This document shows positions 48,447 through 58,168 of a DNA stretch of 64,000 bases, piece by piece (the first letter of the stretch is position 1; the number at the start of each line of letters is the position of its first letter). The DNA comes from a virus. The notes under the pieces were generated by a model that was not told the DNA's origin, made no database searches, and saw nothing but the letters and a program-made list of their open reading frames with translations. The position numbers were made by a program, and so were the translations under genes. The stretch is taken from positions 1 to 64,000 of the IMG/VR virus record IMGVR_UViG_3300025598_002259. One strand, written 5' to 3'.

Positions 48447-48830
48447 TTATAGTTCGCCACTTTCTGCTAACTTAAGCAATAGACTATAATGTTCGTATGC
48501 TTTTTGCACTGCGGCATATTTTGTTCTCAAATATTTTTCTTGATGTTTCTGTTTCATTATAGTTTCGAACATATTATAATGACCAGTTTCTTTTAAATTA
48601 TTAAAAACCTGTTGTTCAAACTCTGCCAAACGCTCTAATTCGCTAAAAGCAATTTCTACAATATATAGAGGTTCTGTTTCTAATGTTACATCTTCATATA
48701 CTATGTTATAATCTGCAGGATTTTGAAAATACTTTATATTTTGCTTAGTCCATCGGTGCGCTCTTTTATTTGTATCGATAATGTTTACACCATGTCGAGT
48801 ACACCAATCCTTAAAATTATCTACGTTCAT
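48447..48830 (-). CDS. phage-type protein, 127 aa, coiled C-terminus
   Basis: An acidic/helical protein whose end KYAAVQKAYEHYSLLLKLAE is very similar to the end of the protein at 48956 (EALKKAYNHYKMLEALCEL). The shared KAY-HY motif suggests an interaction module or paralogous tails. Function unknown. Confidence 0.55.
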   Translation of the reverse strand: MNVDNFKDWCTRHGVNIIDTNKRAHRWTKQNIKYFQNPADYNIVYEDVTLETEPLYIVEIAFSELERLAEFEQQVFNNLKETGHYNMFETIMKQKHQEKYLRTKYAAVQKAYEHYSLLLKLAESGEL

Positions 48831-48969
48831 TTAACTTTTCCATGTCATTTCGTCTGCGAGCATTTTCTCTTTCAAGAAATAGAATCTTTTTATATAGAGA
48901 ATCTAGCAAACGATTTTGTCGTTTAACCATATCCTCTAATTCCGCAATCTTTGTTTCATTCGTTTTCAT
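48817..48969 (-). CDS. small coiled-coil protein, 50 aa
   Basis: Read directly from the minus strand: ATG 48969, stop TAA 48819-48817. The chain is a single heptad-rich helix (KIAELEDMVKRQNRLLDSLY). It overlaps both neighbours (13-14 bases), as is common in phage operons. The Shine-Dalgarno is weak. Coding is supported by position and composition only. Confidence 0.5.
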   Translation of the reverse strand: MKTNETKIAELEDMVKRQNRLLDSLYKKILFLERENARRRNDMEKLNERR

Positions 48970-49396
48970 TTTCATTAACTGGAAGTTCGCATAATGCTTC
49001 GAGCATTTTATAATGATTATATGCTTTTTTTAGTGCTTCAAATTGTTCGAGCTTGTTAGGATCTGGAACTAGTATAGCAAGACGTTGTTCTATTTTATTA
49101 AACATTTCTTTAAGACTGCGTCCCTGCCACTTAATATCGCCATCAATTTCGGCATCACCGGTTACTTTAAGACTTCCGTTATTAGTTGAATTCAAAGAAG
49201 CATTGTAAAAGTTCGACGACCATGCTGATGCTGTTCCGCCACTAGTTATTGTTACGTTAGGCGAAGATCCAACCGGACCGCCGGCATTTATACCATAATT
49301 AAATTGATATTGCAAAGGATCATAAACAGCCATATTAGTAAAATATGGCTGACCATTAATTATAGCATCGATTTTATTTTTTGTTTCTTCGTCCAT
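48956..49396 (-). CDS. virion-type protein, 146 aa
   Basis: Residues 40-100 are Gly/Ser/Asn-rich and end in GSLKVTGDAEIDGDIKWQG, a short beta-repeat typical of phage fibre or spike proteins. The C-terminus is a helix with the KAYNHY motif shared with the neighbour at 48447. A structural role is likely. It lies directly after the glutaredoxin gene. Confidence 0.6.
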   Translation of the reverse strand: MDEETKNKIDAIINGQPYFTNMAVYDPLQYQFNYGINAGGPVGSSPNVTITSGGTASAWSSNFYNASLNSTNNGSLKVTGDAEIDGDIKWQGRSLKEMFNKIEQRLAILVPDPNKLEQFEALKKAYNHYKMLEALCELPVNENENE

Positions 49397-49399
49397 AAA

Positions 49400-49624
49400 T
49401 TATGCAGCTAGTTTTTTAGCGAGATCATCAAACCCGCCGACTAGATCGTTGTCAAAGAAAATTTGTGGAACTGTCCTTGCATTTGGTACAGCTTCTAACA
49501 ATTGTTCTTTAGTCCAACCATTATTAATATTACGTTCTTCGAACGCAATATCTTTAGACTTAAGCAATGCCTTGGCCTTTTCACAATAGGTACAACCGTT
49601 TTTACTCCAAATAACTACCTTCAC
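49400..49624 (-). CDS. glutaredoxin
   Basis: I chose the GTG at 49624 (AAGGAG eight bases upstream); the ATG upstream at 49672 lies inside nrdB. The 74-residue protein has VIWSKNGCTYCEKAKALL (redox CTYC), ARTVPQIFFDN (cis-Pro loop) and LVGGFDDL, full glutaredoxin signatures. Downstream of nrdA and nrdB, it should supply reductant to the phage ribonucleotide reductase, and perhaps to the Prx5 peroxiredoxin. Confidence 0.92.
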   Translation of the reverse strand: MKVVIWSKNGCTYCEKAKALLKSKDIAFEERNINNGWTKEQLLEAVPNARTVPQIFFDNDLVGGFDDLAKKLAA

Positions 49625-49634
49625 TGTATTCTCC

Positions 49635-50735
49635 TTATAGGTCTGGTAATTCATCATATGTAACAGCATCACTCATTACACCAATAACATAGTTTGTTGA
49701 TTCTGTTTCTTGTAATGCTGATTGTTTTTTATTAATATTGATATGTTTATTAAACCAGGGAATTGGACTAGTTCTAGGATGGTCTTCCTGATACTTAATA
49801 CCGATATCCTTGAGTTTAGTATATGCAGTATAATCAACAAAGTCTTTAAGTATATTGGCGTTAAGTCCGATTACCACACCTTTGCGGAATAGATAATCTG
49901 CCCACAATTTTTCTTCTTGTATAACTTCCATATACATTGAATACACTTCTTCTTGACATTCTTGAGAAATTTGTACAAATGCAGGATCATCCTTAGTAAC
50001 ATTATTAATTAGCCATGCAGTCCATTCAGTATGTAAAATTTCATCTTGTAAAATAAGACTAATAATATTTCCATTACCAATAAAGATTTTATTTTCGACC
50101 ATTGCAAGGCTAGTAGCAAAGCTAACCATAAAGCGTAATGCTTCTAATGCATAACTTGCATGTAGAGCTAGCCAAATAGCTTTCTTATGATCGTAAACCG
50201 GAATGTTTTCGCCTAATTCTCGACGCATGTTAAGAACATGCAATTCTTCGTAGTAACGTCCGATTCCAGCAGCCATGCCGGCAATTTCTGTAGTGTCATG
50301 AATTTTATTAAATTCATCCTTAGGTACTCCATAGATATTACGTATAATATGACTATAGCTCTTACTATGGATGGATGTTTCAAAAAAGCTCCATGTAAGA
50401 GTTAATGCTTCTAATTCCGGAATAGACGTGACTGGTCCAAATACCTGGAAAGGGGCACGCCCTTGAATACTATCAAGAGCTGTTTGACGAAGTAGATTAC
50501 TTGTGAAAATATGTTTAACTGCATCACTGGCCTCCTTATGATCGATTTTATCTTTCGTGAGACTGATTTCTTCTGGAACCCAAAAGAATCCGCGGGCTAA
50601 TTCTTCATACTTCTGCAACTTAGGATACTTAACTTCTTCAAAACGCTGCACAGTTACTGGTCCAGCAGGATCCAAAAACATTGTACGTTTTAGATAGTTA
50701 GTAGGGGTAGCGAAATCGTATTGTAGCTTACTCAT
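49635..50735 (-). CDS. nrdB: ribonucleotide reductase class Ia beta subunit
   Basis: The 366-residue protein has the iron/radical motif FFETSIHSKSYSHI with the radical tyrosine in SKSY, and the second iron-ligand pair in LQDEILHTEW. It holds the diferric-tyrosyl cofactor and pairs with NrdA to make deoxynucleotides for phage replication. It is 10 bases after nrdA and carries the usual hydrophobic C-terminal part (VTYDELPDL) that docks on NrdA. Confidence 0.95.
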   Translation of the reverse strand: MSKLQYDFATPTNYLKRTMFLDPAGPVTVQRFEEVKYPKLQKYEELARGFFWVPEEISLTKDKIDHKEASDAVKHIFTSNLLRQTALDSIQGRAPFQVFGPVTSIPELEALTLTWSFFETSIHSKSYSHIIRNIYGVPKDEFNKIHDTTEIAGMAAGIGRYYEELHVLNMRRELGENIPVYDHKKAIWLALHASYALEALRFMVSFATSLAMVENKIFIGNGNIISLILQDEILHTEWTAWLINNVTKDDPAFVQISQECQEEVYSMYMEVIQEEKLWADYLFRKGVVIGLNANILKDFVDYTAYTKLKDIGIKYQEDHPRTSPIPWFNKHININKKQSALQETESTNYVIGVMSDAVTYDELPDL

Positions 50736-50745
50736 AATTTACACC

Positions 50746-53079
50746 TTAAAGTTTGCAGGCTATGCAATCATCTGCCGAATCATCGTAAATTGTAACAGGC
50801 TCTGATACTGTAAGTCTATCACTTTGGCTATTAATCATAGTTTTACTACCGACTTTGTTTATCAAACTATAATATATAGTTTTCAAACCCCAACGATATG
50901 CCAACATTAGATTTTTAGCAATTAGTGTAGCAGGAATTTTACCTTCGGCAAAATATGCAGGGTTATAAAAAGTATTTGTACTAATACTTTGATCGATGTA
51001 TACAGCTAATACAGCAGCAGTTTTAAGATATTCTACACAATCTTTTTGATCCCACATTAACTGATACCGGTTCTTGTAACGTTTATACTCAGGAACAACT
51101 TGTACAAATGATCCAGCTTTGCTTTCTTTGACGCTAATTAACTCCATAGGCATTTCAATGCCATTAGTACTGTTAAGTACAACGCTGCTTGATTCAACTG
51201 GTGCAATTGCCATGAGTGTAGCATTACGAATACCGTACTTTTTTAGATTCTCTCGCAACCCCTCCCAATCAAGATTAGTGCTAGGTTCAAAGTTAGTTAA
51301 TTCATCGACATTTTTATTTCGACGTTCCCAAGGGAATATGCCTTGTCCGTAATACGTATATTGACTACGTTCGCATGCTCCTCGTTCACGAGCAAGCTCA
51401 ACGCTCATCTCTGTAAGATAAAACGCCTGATGTTCCATCCAACGCTTAACTTCTGCTAGTGCTTCTGGATCACCGTATTTCAGATTCTTTCTAGCATGCC
51501 AAAAAGCTAAATTAGTAATACCTACACCTAACGGTTCAAATTCTTTATTAGCCAATCGACTCTGTATACTGAGGAAATCTTGATAGTTAAGTAAATTACT
51601 TAAACTACGAACCAATATTCTACAGGCCTTTCGCATATCGGCTGGGTTACGAAACGATCCCCAATTAATAGATCCTAATGTACAAAGAGCAATACGTCCT
51701 GTTTCATCGTCGATACGTTGGAATGGTCGAGTAGGCAATAAGATTTCTTGGCAAAGGTTGCTTTGATAGATAGGATCGGTATCTGAATTAAATGGTCCTT
51801 GACTAATTACATTATCGATATTAACAAGGTAGATACGACCAGTATCAGTTCTCTCTTTGAGAATTCCGTTCTTAAACATCTCTTCCGACGACAACACTTT
51901 CTTTTTCTTGGTTTTATCTTGTTCGTATTTGAGATAAAGCTTTTCAAAATCTTTACTATTTCGGTAATAGGCTTCGTATAGATCCGGAACCTCGTGAGGA
52001 TCGAATAATGTAATGTTTTCACCATTCTTATAGCGACGCCAAAAAAGAGCAGATACAACTACAGAATAATCCATTTGACGTACACGAGTTTCTTCTGTAC
52101 CTTGATTATTTTTTAATACAATAAGATCTTCAAATTGTGCATGCCAAATAGGGAATGTCACTGTGCATGATGCATTGCGTATACCGCCTTGACTACAACT
52201 ACGTAAATCAGCAAACCATTTCTTTAGAAATGGGACTAGACCTGTATGTTTAATTTCTCCATTTCGAATTGGAGCTCCGACAGGTCGAATACGTCCAAGT
52301 TCGAGACCAATGCCAGCTCTTTTGCTAGCATATTTTGCCATCATTTCTCCACTAGCAAAGATGCTATCTAATGTATCATCTGAACTAATAAGTACACAGC
52401 TACTAAACTGCTTAGTAGTGGTCCCAAGACCCGCAAGAACAGGCGTAGCCAAAGTAAATTGTCCTTCCGATGCACATTCATAATATTCCTTTACTAGCTT
52501 TAATCGAATATCTTTTGGCTCATCGTGAAAGGCAGTCGCTGCTGCAATCGCATAACGTACTTGAGGTGTTTCATAGATTTGTCCTGTAGCACGATTTTGC
52601 ACCAAATATTTTTCTGCTAGTTGTTCAATTGCTGCAAATGTATAATTCTCATCTTTAGTATGATCGATGAATAGATCGATAATGTTCCATTCATCCTCGG
52701 TATACCATGACAATAAGTCTCGAGTGTACATTCCTGCTGCAACATTTTTTTTGACGATTTCATAGAGTTTTGGAGGCTCATATTCACCGTATACTTCTTT
52801 ACGTAGCATACTAACACGTTGTCTGCCGGCTACATATTGATAATTGGTATTGTTAATTTCTGGGTTCTCATTTTCGTCAATGAGATTGACCATAGCTTTT
52901 AATAATAATTCATCAATGGTCTTAGTACTCATTCCATCATGTAGTTCTAATTTAGCATTAATTTCGATCATAGATGGACTAACTCCATCTATACCGCTGC
53001 ATCCATATGCTACTTGCCTTTGAATCTTAGAAATATCTAAAGGGACTTTCTCCCCATTTCTTTTTACAACAGTAATCAT
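50746..53079 (-). CDS. nrdA: ribonucleotide reductase class Ia alpha subunit
   Basis: The 777-residue protein has an N-terminal ATP-cone (VVKRNGEKVPLDISKIQ), QFSSCVLI (redox Cys), YQSNLCQEILLP (thiyl-radical Cys and Glu), GRIALCTLGSINWG (second redox Cys) and a C-terminal CIACKL tail that receives electrons from glutaredoxin. All catalytic residues are present. Large phages commonly carry nrdA/nrdB. The presence of the ATP-cone implies overall allosteric control. Confidence 0.96.
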   Translation of the reverse strand: MITVVKRNGEKVPLDISKIQRQVAYGCSGIDGVSPSMIEINAKLELHDGMSTKTIDELLLKAMVNLIDENENPEINNTNYQYVAGRQRVSMLRKEVYGEYEPPKLYEIVKKNVAAGMYTRDLLSWYTEDEWNIIDLFIDHTKDENYTFAAIEQLAEKYLVQNRATGQIYETPQVRYAIAAATAFHDEPKDIRLKLVKEYYECASEGQFTLATPVLAGLGTTTKQFSSCVLISSDDTLDSIFASGEMMAKYASKRAGIGLELGRIRPVGAPIRNGEIKHTGLVPFLKKWFADLRSCSQGGIRNASCTVTFPIWHAQFEDLIVLKNNQGTEETRVRQMDYSVVVSALFWRRYKNGENITLFDPHEVPDLYEAYYRNSKDFEKLYLKYEQDKTKKKKVLSSEEMFKNGILKERTDTGRIYLVNIDNVISQGPFNSDTDPIYQSNLCQEILLPTRPFQRIDDETGRIALCTLGSINWGSFRNPADMRKACRILVRSLSNLLNYQDFLSIQSRLANKEFEPLGVGITNLAFWHARKNLKYGDPEALAEVKRWMEHQAFYLTEMSVELARERGACERSQYTYYGQGIFPWERRNKNVDELTNFEPSTNLDWEGLRENLKKYGIRNATLMAIAPVESSSVVLNSTNGIEMPMELISVKESKAGSFVQVVPEYKRYKNRYQLMWDQKDCVEYLKTAAVLAVYIDQSISTNTFYNPAYFAEGKIPATLIAKNLMLAYRWGLKTIYYSLINKVGSKTMINSQSDRLTVSEPVTIYDDSADDCIACKL

Positions 53080-53113
53080 GTACTTTAACCCTTAACTTAC
53101 TTTAAATGAATAT

Positions 53114-53548
53114 TTACCAAGGATAGTGTACATCAATATTGTTTTCAATATACAATTCCTGATCAATATCTATAGCTTTAACTGCATTATTTTTATCGTA
53201 GTTCAAGACAAATTTATTGTCTATGAATACAAGATTATACAGTTTTGTTTTAGAATAATCAACCATGGTTTTAACTTCGATTAAGGAATCCTTAAATCTT
53301 TCTGTAAATTTTAAGGTATATCCTATCATAAGTGCTAGGGTAAAATCATCATATTTGTTTTCTACAATGATTTCCCAAGGGGTAGGCCAAGTTTTTTTAT
53401 TAAAGGGATCTACCCTATGATTGAATGAAATTTGCGGAGCATCTTGCCAAAATAAAGAAATGGCAGTATAAGGGTCGTCGCATTGATCGAGATTTTTTCT
53501 AAAATCGACCCAGATGGACAACCTCTCTTCTGGAGATTTATTAAACAT
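53114..53548 (-). CDS. conserved phage-type protein, 144 aa
   Basis: A soluble mixed protein (EERLSIWVDFRKNLDQCDDP, WPTPWEIIVENKYDDFT) of a type repeatedly seen in T4-like aquatic phages. I do not know its function. It is flanked by the tail-fibre gene and nrdA with short gaps. Confidence 0.55.
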   Translation of the reverse strand: MFNKSPEERLSIWVDFRKNLDQCDDPYTAISLFWQDAPQISFNHRVDPFNKKTWPTPWEIIVENKYDDFTLALMIGYTLKFTERFKDSLIEVKTMVDYSKTKLYNLVFIDNKFVLNYDKNNAVKAIDIDQELYIENNIDVHYPW

Positions 53549-53549
53549 T

Positions 53550-55190
53550 TTATTGTAATTGAGTATATCTATAATTTAAAAACCCAGTGTAATTAGGACT
53601 TGTATAATAAAGTTCTACTAGGTTAGTACTAGTATTTAAGCTAGCATCAAATGTAACATACCCATCATCTGGCCCGGAATATGAATAACTGTCAGTCAAA
53701 GAGGCATCACCTAATACCCCTATCACAATAGTTAGTTGTCCTGTTCTAATAGTAGTTGATACATTTAAATTGTATTCAATACGTGTAGATTGCGCTGGAC
53801 TGCTATAAGGGAATCTAGATAGTAATACATTATTTGTCGACAAAATGATTTGTGCGGAGTATGCACCGGGACTTTGGACATAAGAAGTACCACTTACAAT
53901 TGTGGTAGTTGATGCATAATTTGTAGAGGTGCTATTAACAATGTCGTATCTAGAATTATAATCTCCAATTGATACATTTCCCTGTGTTAGGAAACTAATA
54001 ACTGGAGTAACCTGATTACGATCATTATTTGTATTATTTCCTACATTATTAAAGATATTAAATGCACTGACATGGTGTGTTGGTTTATTAATAGAATTAC
54101 TGCCTACGTATATTCCTTCTCTTTCGACGTAATAAAATTTATTATTTTCGATTCTACTTCTTAAAGGACCAGTAAAGTTATTTGCTGCTACGGTTTCAGC
54201 ATACACAACTCCTCGATTCAAATTTCTAAATCTTGAATTTACAACGATAGAATCTTCCATGTCGTAATTAGATTTAATCCCGTAATATAAGTTATCAAAG
54301 CTACAATTTTCTATAATTAAATCTTGTGTAGTAATAGGTCCTTGACCTCTAATTTCTAAACCAGTGTAGTTTGAATCAGCTATTTGTCCAGCACCTGCAG
54401 TATAATTACCTAAAAACTGTACTCCGCTAATAACACAGTCAGTGCCACAATCAGCTCTCAATAATGGTAATGTATAAGTTCCATTAATATCATTTAAACT
54501 TGTGTCATATTTCAAAGTCATGTCTTTTATAACAATTTTAGTAGGACGAGTAGGACCTAAAATATTGGTTTGATTATCTACGAAAATTACATAGCTATTA
54601 TGGACACTAGTCTGGTCAGCATATTGCATTAATGGGATAGACGTTGTTACTAAATTAAGAATCGTTTTTCCCGGCCCATCACCTACAATGATAACATTAG
54701 GTGGAAGATAAATGGTGCTTTCGATATTATAGATACCAGCTGGCACATATAGTGTTACTAAACTTTCATTTCCTAATGAACCCTTAACTGTTGCGTTTAG
54801 ATATAGGCTTTCAATGGCTGCTCTAAAATATTGAGCATTAGGTGTAGTTCCATTACCTATTGCTCCATAGCTTAATACACTTACTTCATCGTCTAATTTG
54901 CTCTGTAATGATCTAGAAACTGTATTAGCAAGAGAAACATTAGGTATATGTCCGACTAAGGTATATAAAGTCGAACTAGTAATAGAACCATTGTAAAGGT
55001 TAATAAGATCATTTTCGGTCAATAAGCGTGTATTATCATTGTTAACCGCACCTTCACTAATGCTTTTTCCAATGTACAGATTTTCGGTATCTTCTGCCCA
55101 TCCAAATTCGCCCGGCGATAAAGTAGGAGTACCAGTTACTTTTTCCTGCCCGCGACGTACTTGTATTTTGGCTATTTCAATTACGGCCAT
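53550..55190 (-). CDS. tail-fibre/spike protein with beta-helix domain
   Basis: The 546-residue protein begins IAKIQVRRGQEKVTGTPTLS and GEFGWAEDTENLYIG, the common N-terminal module of phage fibre proteins. From about residue 105 (VLSYGAIGNGTTPNAQYFRA) it has a pectate-lyase-3-like beta-helix with many short parallel strands (IENCSFDNLYYGI, VNSRFRNLNRGVV). The C-terminal 110 residues are a beta domain. This is a receptor-binding or depolymerising spike. A late-type promoter octamer lies just upstream. Confidence 0.85.
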   Translation of the reverse strand: MAVIEIAKIQVRRGQEKVTGTPTLSPGEFGWAEDTENLYIGKSISEGAVNNDNTRLLTENDLINLYNGSITSSTLYTLVGHIPNVSLANTVSRSLQSKLDDEVSVLSYGAIGNGTTPNAQYFRAAIESLYLNATVKGSLGNESLVTLYVPAGIYNIESTIYLPPNVIIVGDGPGKTILNLVTTSIPLMQYADQTSVHNSYVIFVDNQTNILGPTRPTKIVIKDMTLKYDTSLNDINGTYTLPLLRADCGTDCVISGVQFLGNYTAGAGQIADSNYTGLEIRGQGPITTQDLIIENCSFDNLYYGIKSNYDMEDSIVVNSRFRNLNRGVVYAETVAANNFTGPLRSRIENNKFYYVEREGIYVGSNSINKPTHHVSAFNIFNNVGNNTNNDRNQVTPVISFLTQGNVSIGDYNSRYDIVNSTSTNYASTTTIVSGTSYVQSPGAYSAQIILSTNNVLLSRFPYSSPAQSTRIEYNLNVSTTIRTGQLTIVIGVLGDASLTDSYSYSGPDDGYVTFDASLNTSTNLVELYYTSPNYTGFLNYRYTQLQ

Positions 55191-55211
55191 ATCTAATTCT
55201 CCAATATTAGA

Positions 55212-55219
55212 TATTTATC
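55212..55219 (-). promoter_or_regulatory. late-like octamer GATAAATA before the tail-fibre gene
   Basis: One mismatch from TATAAATA, 21 bases upstream of the ATG at 55190. It lies between the exonuclease gene end and the fibre gene. Confidence 0.5.
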
Positions 55220-55236
55220 GAGTTATGAGAGATAAT

Positions 55237-55932
55237 TTATTTGGCGTAATATTCTTCGACTTTACCTAGCCACATATCTTCATATTTGGCAAAATCGTCA
55301 GGCCATAGATCAAATTGTTGATATACTAAATCTCTAGAGCACATAAAAATATGTCCTTCTCGGATATCTGTACCGTAGACTTGATTGTGTGCTAATATAT
55401 ATGCAACTAATTGAATTTTATAATCATCTACCCACTCTTCTTTTTTAGGTTTATTTGTCTGTTTATAATCACAAATCGACGGATTTCCTTTATAAACCGC
55501 TACTAAATCAGTCGTTCCGGAGTATAAACCGGGGTAGTACAAAGACTGCTCCATTGCCCACACTTCGTTAACATCTACAAGGCCATATTCAATAATACGG
55601 TTAGCCATATCATTAGCTTTAACATGTACGGGATTATTTCCCGGCATTCGAGGTAACCCGGTTAAAAACCTTTCTAGATTAGCATGCATAGCTGTTCCTA
55701 CACCTGCTGCTTCTGTGGTGATCTGTTGTGCCTTTGCTTCTCCCACACGTTTCTTCCATTCATTTAAGTGCGTCATATCTTTGGTTGCACTTAGAATAGT
55801 AGTGACACTAGGAATACGTTCGCCATCGGGTGTTTCGTATACTCTTTTACGTGTTACAGGATCATTAATTTGACGGCAATTTTTGTACTGGAATTTTTCC
55901 ACAAAAGGTGGAGGGTTTATAGTTATAGTCAT
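55237..55932 (-). CDS. PD-(D/E)XK exonuclease, MGME1/Cas4-like
   Basis: The 231-residue protein has PSVTTILSATKD, a helix with GTAMHANLERFL, SGTTDLVAVY (catalytic Asp) and ICDYKQTNK (D-x-K/Q motif), then QLVAYILAHNQVYG. This is the form of MGME1-like exonucleases found in many T4-like aquatic phages. It would degrade single-stranded DNA ends during recombination or host DNA breakdown. Confidence 0.8.
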   Translation of the reverse strand: MTITINPPPFVEKFQYKNCRQINDPVTRKRVYETPDGERIPSVTTILSATKDMTHLNEWKKRVGEAKAQQITTEAAGVGTAMHANLERFLTGLPRMPGNNPVHVKANDMANRIIEYGLVDVNEVWAMEQSLYYPGLYSGTTDLVAVYKGNPSICDYKQTNKPKKEEWVDDYKIQLVAYILAHNQVYGTDIREGHIFMCSRDLVYQQFDLWPDDFAKYEDMWLGKVEEYYAK

Positions 55933-55970
55933 ACAACTAATTATAACAAATAAAAAGAATTAATGCAAGT

Positions 55971-56255
55971 TTAGATAAAAGAAGAAGCGTCAGCGCTAGG
56001 AGTCGCTGGTTTAATTCCTTGATTTAGTAATATACCATTTTCGTTATAATTGTTTACTACTGTTTTAAATTTTGGCTCGTTCTTTTTGAATATACTGTCG
56101 AATGTATAATAATCCATTTCTCTATCAGGAGTCGACAACGCATTAAAAGGAAGCTTGTTCTTACCTCGAGCTGCAAAATTTCTCAAGGTAAGATACAATG
56201 CATCTACATCAGCATTAGCACCGTCTAGTGGAGCTTCAAACTCAAATAATCTCAT
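55971..56255 (-). CDS. conserved phage-type protein, 94 aa
   Basis: The protein (MRLFEFEAPL..., LYLTLRNFAARGKNK) starts like several small proteins of T4-like aquatic phages. Function unknown. Its ATG overlaps the upstream stop as ATGA, so it is co-translated with the 409-residue protein. Confidence 0.5.
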   Translation of the reverse strand: MRLFEFEAPLDGANADVDALYLTLRNFAARGKNKLPFNALSTPDREMDYYTFDSIFKKNEPKFKTVVNNYNENGILLNQGIKPATPSADASSFI

Positions 56256-57481
56256 TTTGACAGCTTAGTCATTAATGAATGAGCTTCGGCTAACCGACGA
56301 GCTTTTGATCTTTCAATACTTTCTCTCTTCTCTCTACCTGCGATTTCAGCACCACCGGCTGCAGCATCGCTAGCTCCGAATTCATCGCTCATTTCTGCAT
56401 TAACATTCATACTGTCATCGCTTGCTGCAGGAACAGCTTCTGGTGGTGCTCCCATAGGTTGCTGAGGAAGTTCACCGCCTGCTAATTGTGCGACTGCGCT
56501 GCTGATAACTTCTCTAGTTTGAGTCAACGTATCTAATGCTTGTTTAAGTGCAGGTTCGATCCCTTGTTTAAATGCTGTAGATTCAGCTTCTCCGAAGTTT
56601 TTACGAATACTATCAGATAGGTCGATCATGGATTTAGTTTGCATAGTTCCGAGACGTTGCATAAAGTTAGTGATATCAGTTACCATGTCTGCAGCAATGC
56701 TAATATCTTTAGCTTTATCTTCTTCATTTTCTCTAATCAAATGTTTTAGAGATTCAATTATAACAGTATAATTTCTTCTACGAATTGCATCTTCTTTAAC
56801 TTTCTTAGATTTCTTACCTTTCTTATTATAAGGTTTATTCTTTGTTTTAGCGATAGCTTTCTTCTTACTCATTCCGCTTTTTTTCATGCGTGCAATTTGT
56901 ACGTCAGCGAAATCATTATCTCCATCGCCATCTTGATCGACCTTTTTAGATTCATAAGTTTTCATTTCAATTCCTTCATTCTGGTAACCAGACATGGTTG
57001 TTATATTGTATTTACCATTATACGTAGCAGATAAAGACTCTCTGACTTTTTTCTTTTTCTTCTTCATCGCCTTACTTAATAATTTAGTGCCTGTATCTTT
57101 TTTATTAAATTCTTTAGCAACACTAGTTTTAATTCCTACTTTTTTTGCAAACGCAGGATCATGAGCGGCTGCAGCCATAGTTCTTGCTTGTTTTTCAGTT
57201 TTAGATTTTTCAGTAAGAACAGATTCGCCTAACATTTCTTTAATTCGACTATTAATAATTTCTAAAGTATGTTTATCTTTTTGATAATCTTCATTAGCTA
57301 ATAGATCATTAAATCCGGCTTGACCTTCTGTCTGGCTAAGTTTTGTTCTAATAATATTACGATAATTTTCTAGTTCTTCTCTGGTATATTTGTCGAGATT
57401 AATTTTGACACCGAATTTCTTAAACATATTTTCGTTTAATACTTTACTAGAAATTTGAGAATTGAAATCTGTTGTTTTCAT
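56252..57481 (-). CDS. phage-type protein, 409 aa, prohead-core-like
   Basis: A highly charged, largely helical protein with Lys-rich (AMKKKKKKVRESL) and Ala/Gln/Pro-rich segments. It has a calcium-loop-like DQDGDGDNDFADVQIARMKK near 195-214 (D-x-D-x-D pattern). Proteins of this composition near structural genes of T4-like aquatic phages are thought to be prohead core or virion-internal proteins. This is inferred from composition. A late-like octamer lies upstream. Confidence 0.5.
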   Translation of the reverse strand: MKTTDFNSQISSKVLNENMFKKFGVKINLDKYTREELENYRNIIRTKLSQTEGQAGFNDLLANEDYQKDKHTLEIINSRIKEMLGESVLTEKSKTEKQARTMAAAAHDPAFAKKVGIKTSVAKEFNKKDTGTKLLSKAMKKKKKKVRESLSATYNGKYNITTMSGYQNEGIEMKTYESKKVDQDGDGDNDFADVQIARMKKSGMSKKKAIAKTKNKPYNKKGKKSKKVKEDAIRRRNYTVIIESLKHLIRENEEDKAKDISIAADMVTDITNFMQRLGTMQTKSMIDLSDSIRKNFGEAESTAFKQGIEPALKQALDTLTQTREVISSAVAQLAGGELPQQPMGAPPEAVPAASDDSMNVNAEMSDEFGASDAAAGGAEIAGREKRESIERSKARRLAEAHSLMTKLSK

Positions 57482-57506
57482 AATTTAACCCAAAAAGTTG
57501 ATAAAG

Positions 57507-57514
57507 TATTTATC
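57507..57514 (-). promoter_or_regulatory. late-like octamer GATAAATA
   Basis: 25 bases upstream of the ATG at 57481, overlapping the end of the upstream gene. One mismatch from TATAAATA. Confidence 0.45.
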
Positions 57515-57974
57515 GCATTCGTCTAAGTTTTTCGAAGTTAAGTAAAATATATTTTTTAGCAGATTCGGCTCTTATTTGTGCAGTTTCTTGCTTTATCAAT
57601 AAAGCATCACATTTATCGTAATCTTTTTTATTTAAAAGAGATTTGAATATTCTAGAATAATTTAAATCTTCGAAATAACTATATCCATATTGCTGATCAT
57701 TTTCTAAAATTTTAGAATTAATTTTTTTTCCTAACGCCAACGAGTTCGCAATAATCAGCGCAGTTTGCGGCAGATTAATTTTTTCATATAAAATATTATT
57801 TCGCAAATCGGTAATAGTAAAAAATACATTATTTTTACATATAAAATAATTACCTATTTTCACTCTTCCATCTTTACTTTCAGAAGGAATTACGTAACCT
57901 TTTTCTCTCAATGTTTCTTTTATTTCGAAAGCAAGGTCTGTAAGTTTTTTATAAAGTTTTTTTTCTGTTAGCAT
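57510..57974 (-). CDS. hypothetical protein, about 154 aa
   Basis: I prefer the ATG at 57974; a GTG at 58001 would overlap the upstream gene by 53 bases. Neither has a clear ribosome-binding site. The product is helical and charged (TEKKLYKKLTDLAFEIKETL) with no motif I recognise. Part of the leftward virion-region operon. Confidence 0.5.
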   Translation of the reverse strand: MLTEKKLYKKLTDLAFEIKETLREKGYVIPSESKDGRVKIGNYFICKNNVFFTITDLRNNILYEKINLPQTALIIANSLALGKKINSKILENDQQYGYSYFEDLNYSRIFKSLLNKKDYDKCDALLIKQETAQIRAESAKKYILLNFEKLRRMR

Positions 57975-58167
57975 GATTTTTAAGTTTAAGGTCTTTTCCA
58001 CTATTAGTTATTTCATAAACATGTTTTCTAACTAAATTTTGGGCAATCCATGTATCATGCTCATCTAAACTAGAAAGAGAAATTAAATCATGATGTTTAT
58101 CAACAAAAAGTCTTTCTTCATTGTTTAAAATAATCGTGATATCTTCTAGTAAATGACAAATTTTCAT
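57949..58167 (-). CDS. hypothetical protein, 72 aa
   Basis: A small acidic-then-basic protein (MKICHLLEDITIILNNEERL). No family is recognised. It starts 1 base after the preceding stop and overlaps the next gene, consistent with phage operon packing. Confidence 0.5.
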   Translation of the reverse strand: MKICHLLEDITIILNNEERLFVDKHHDLISLSSLDEHDTWIAQNLVRKHVYEITNSGKDLKLKNHANRKKTL

Positions 58168-58168
58168 A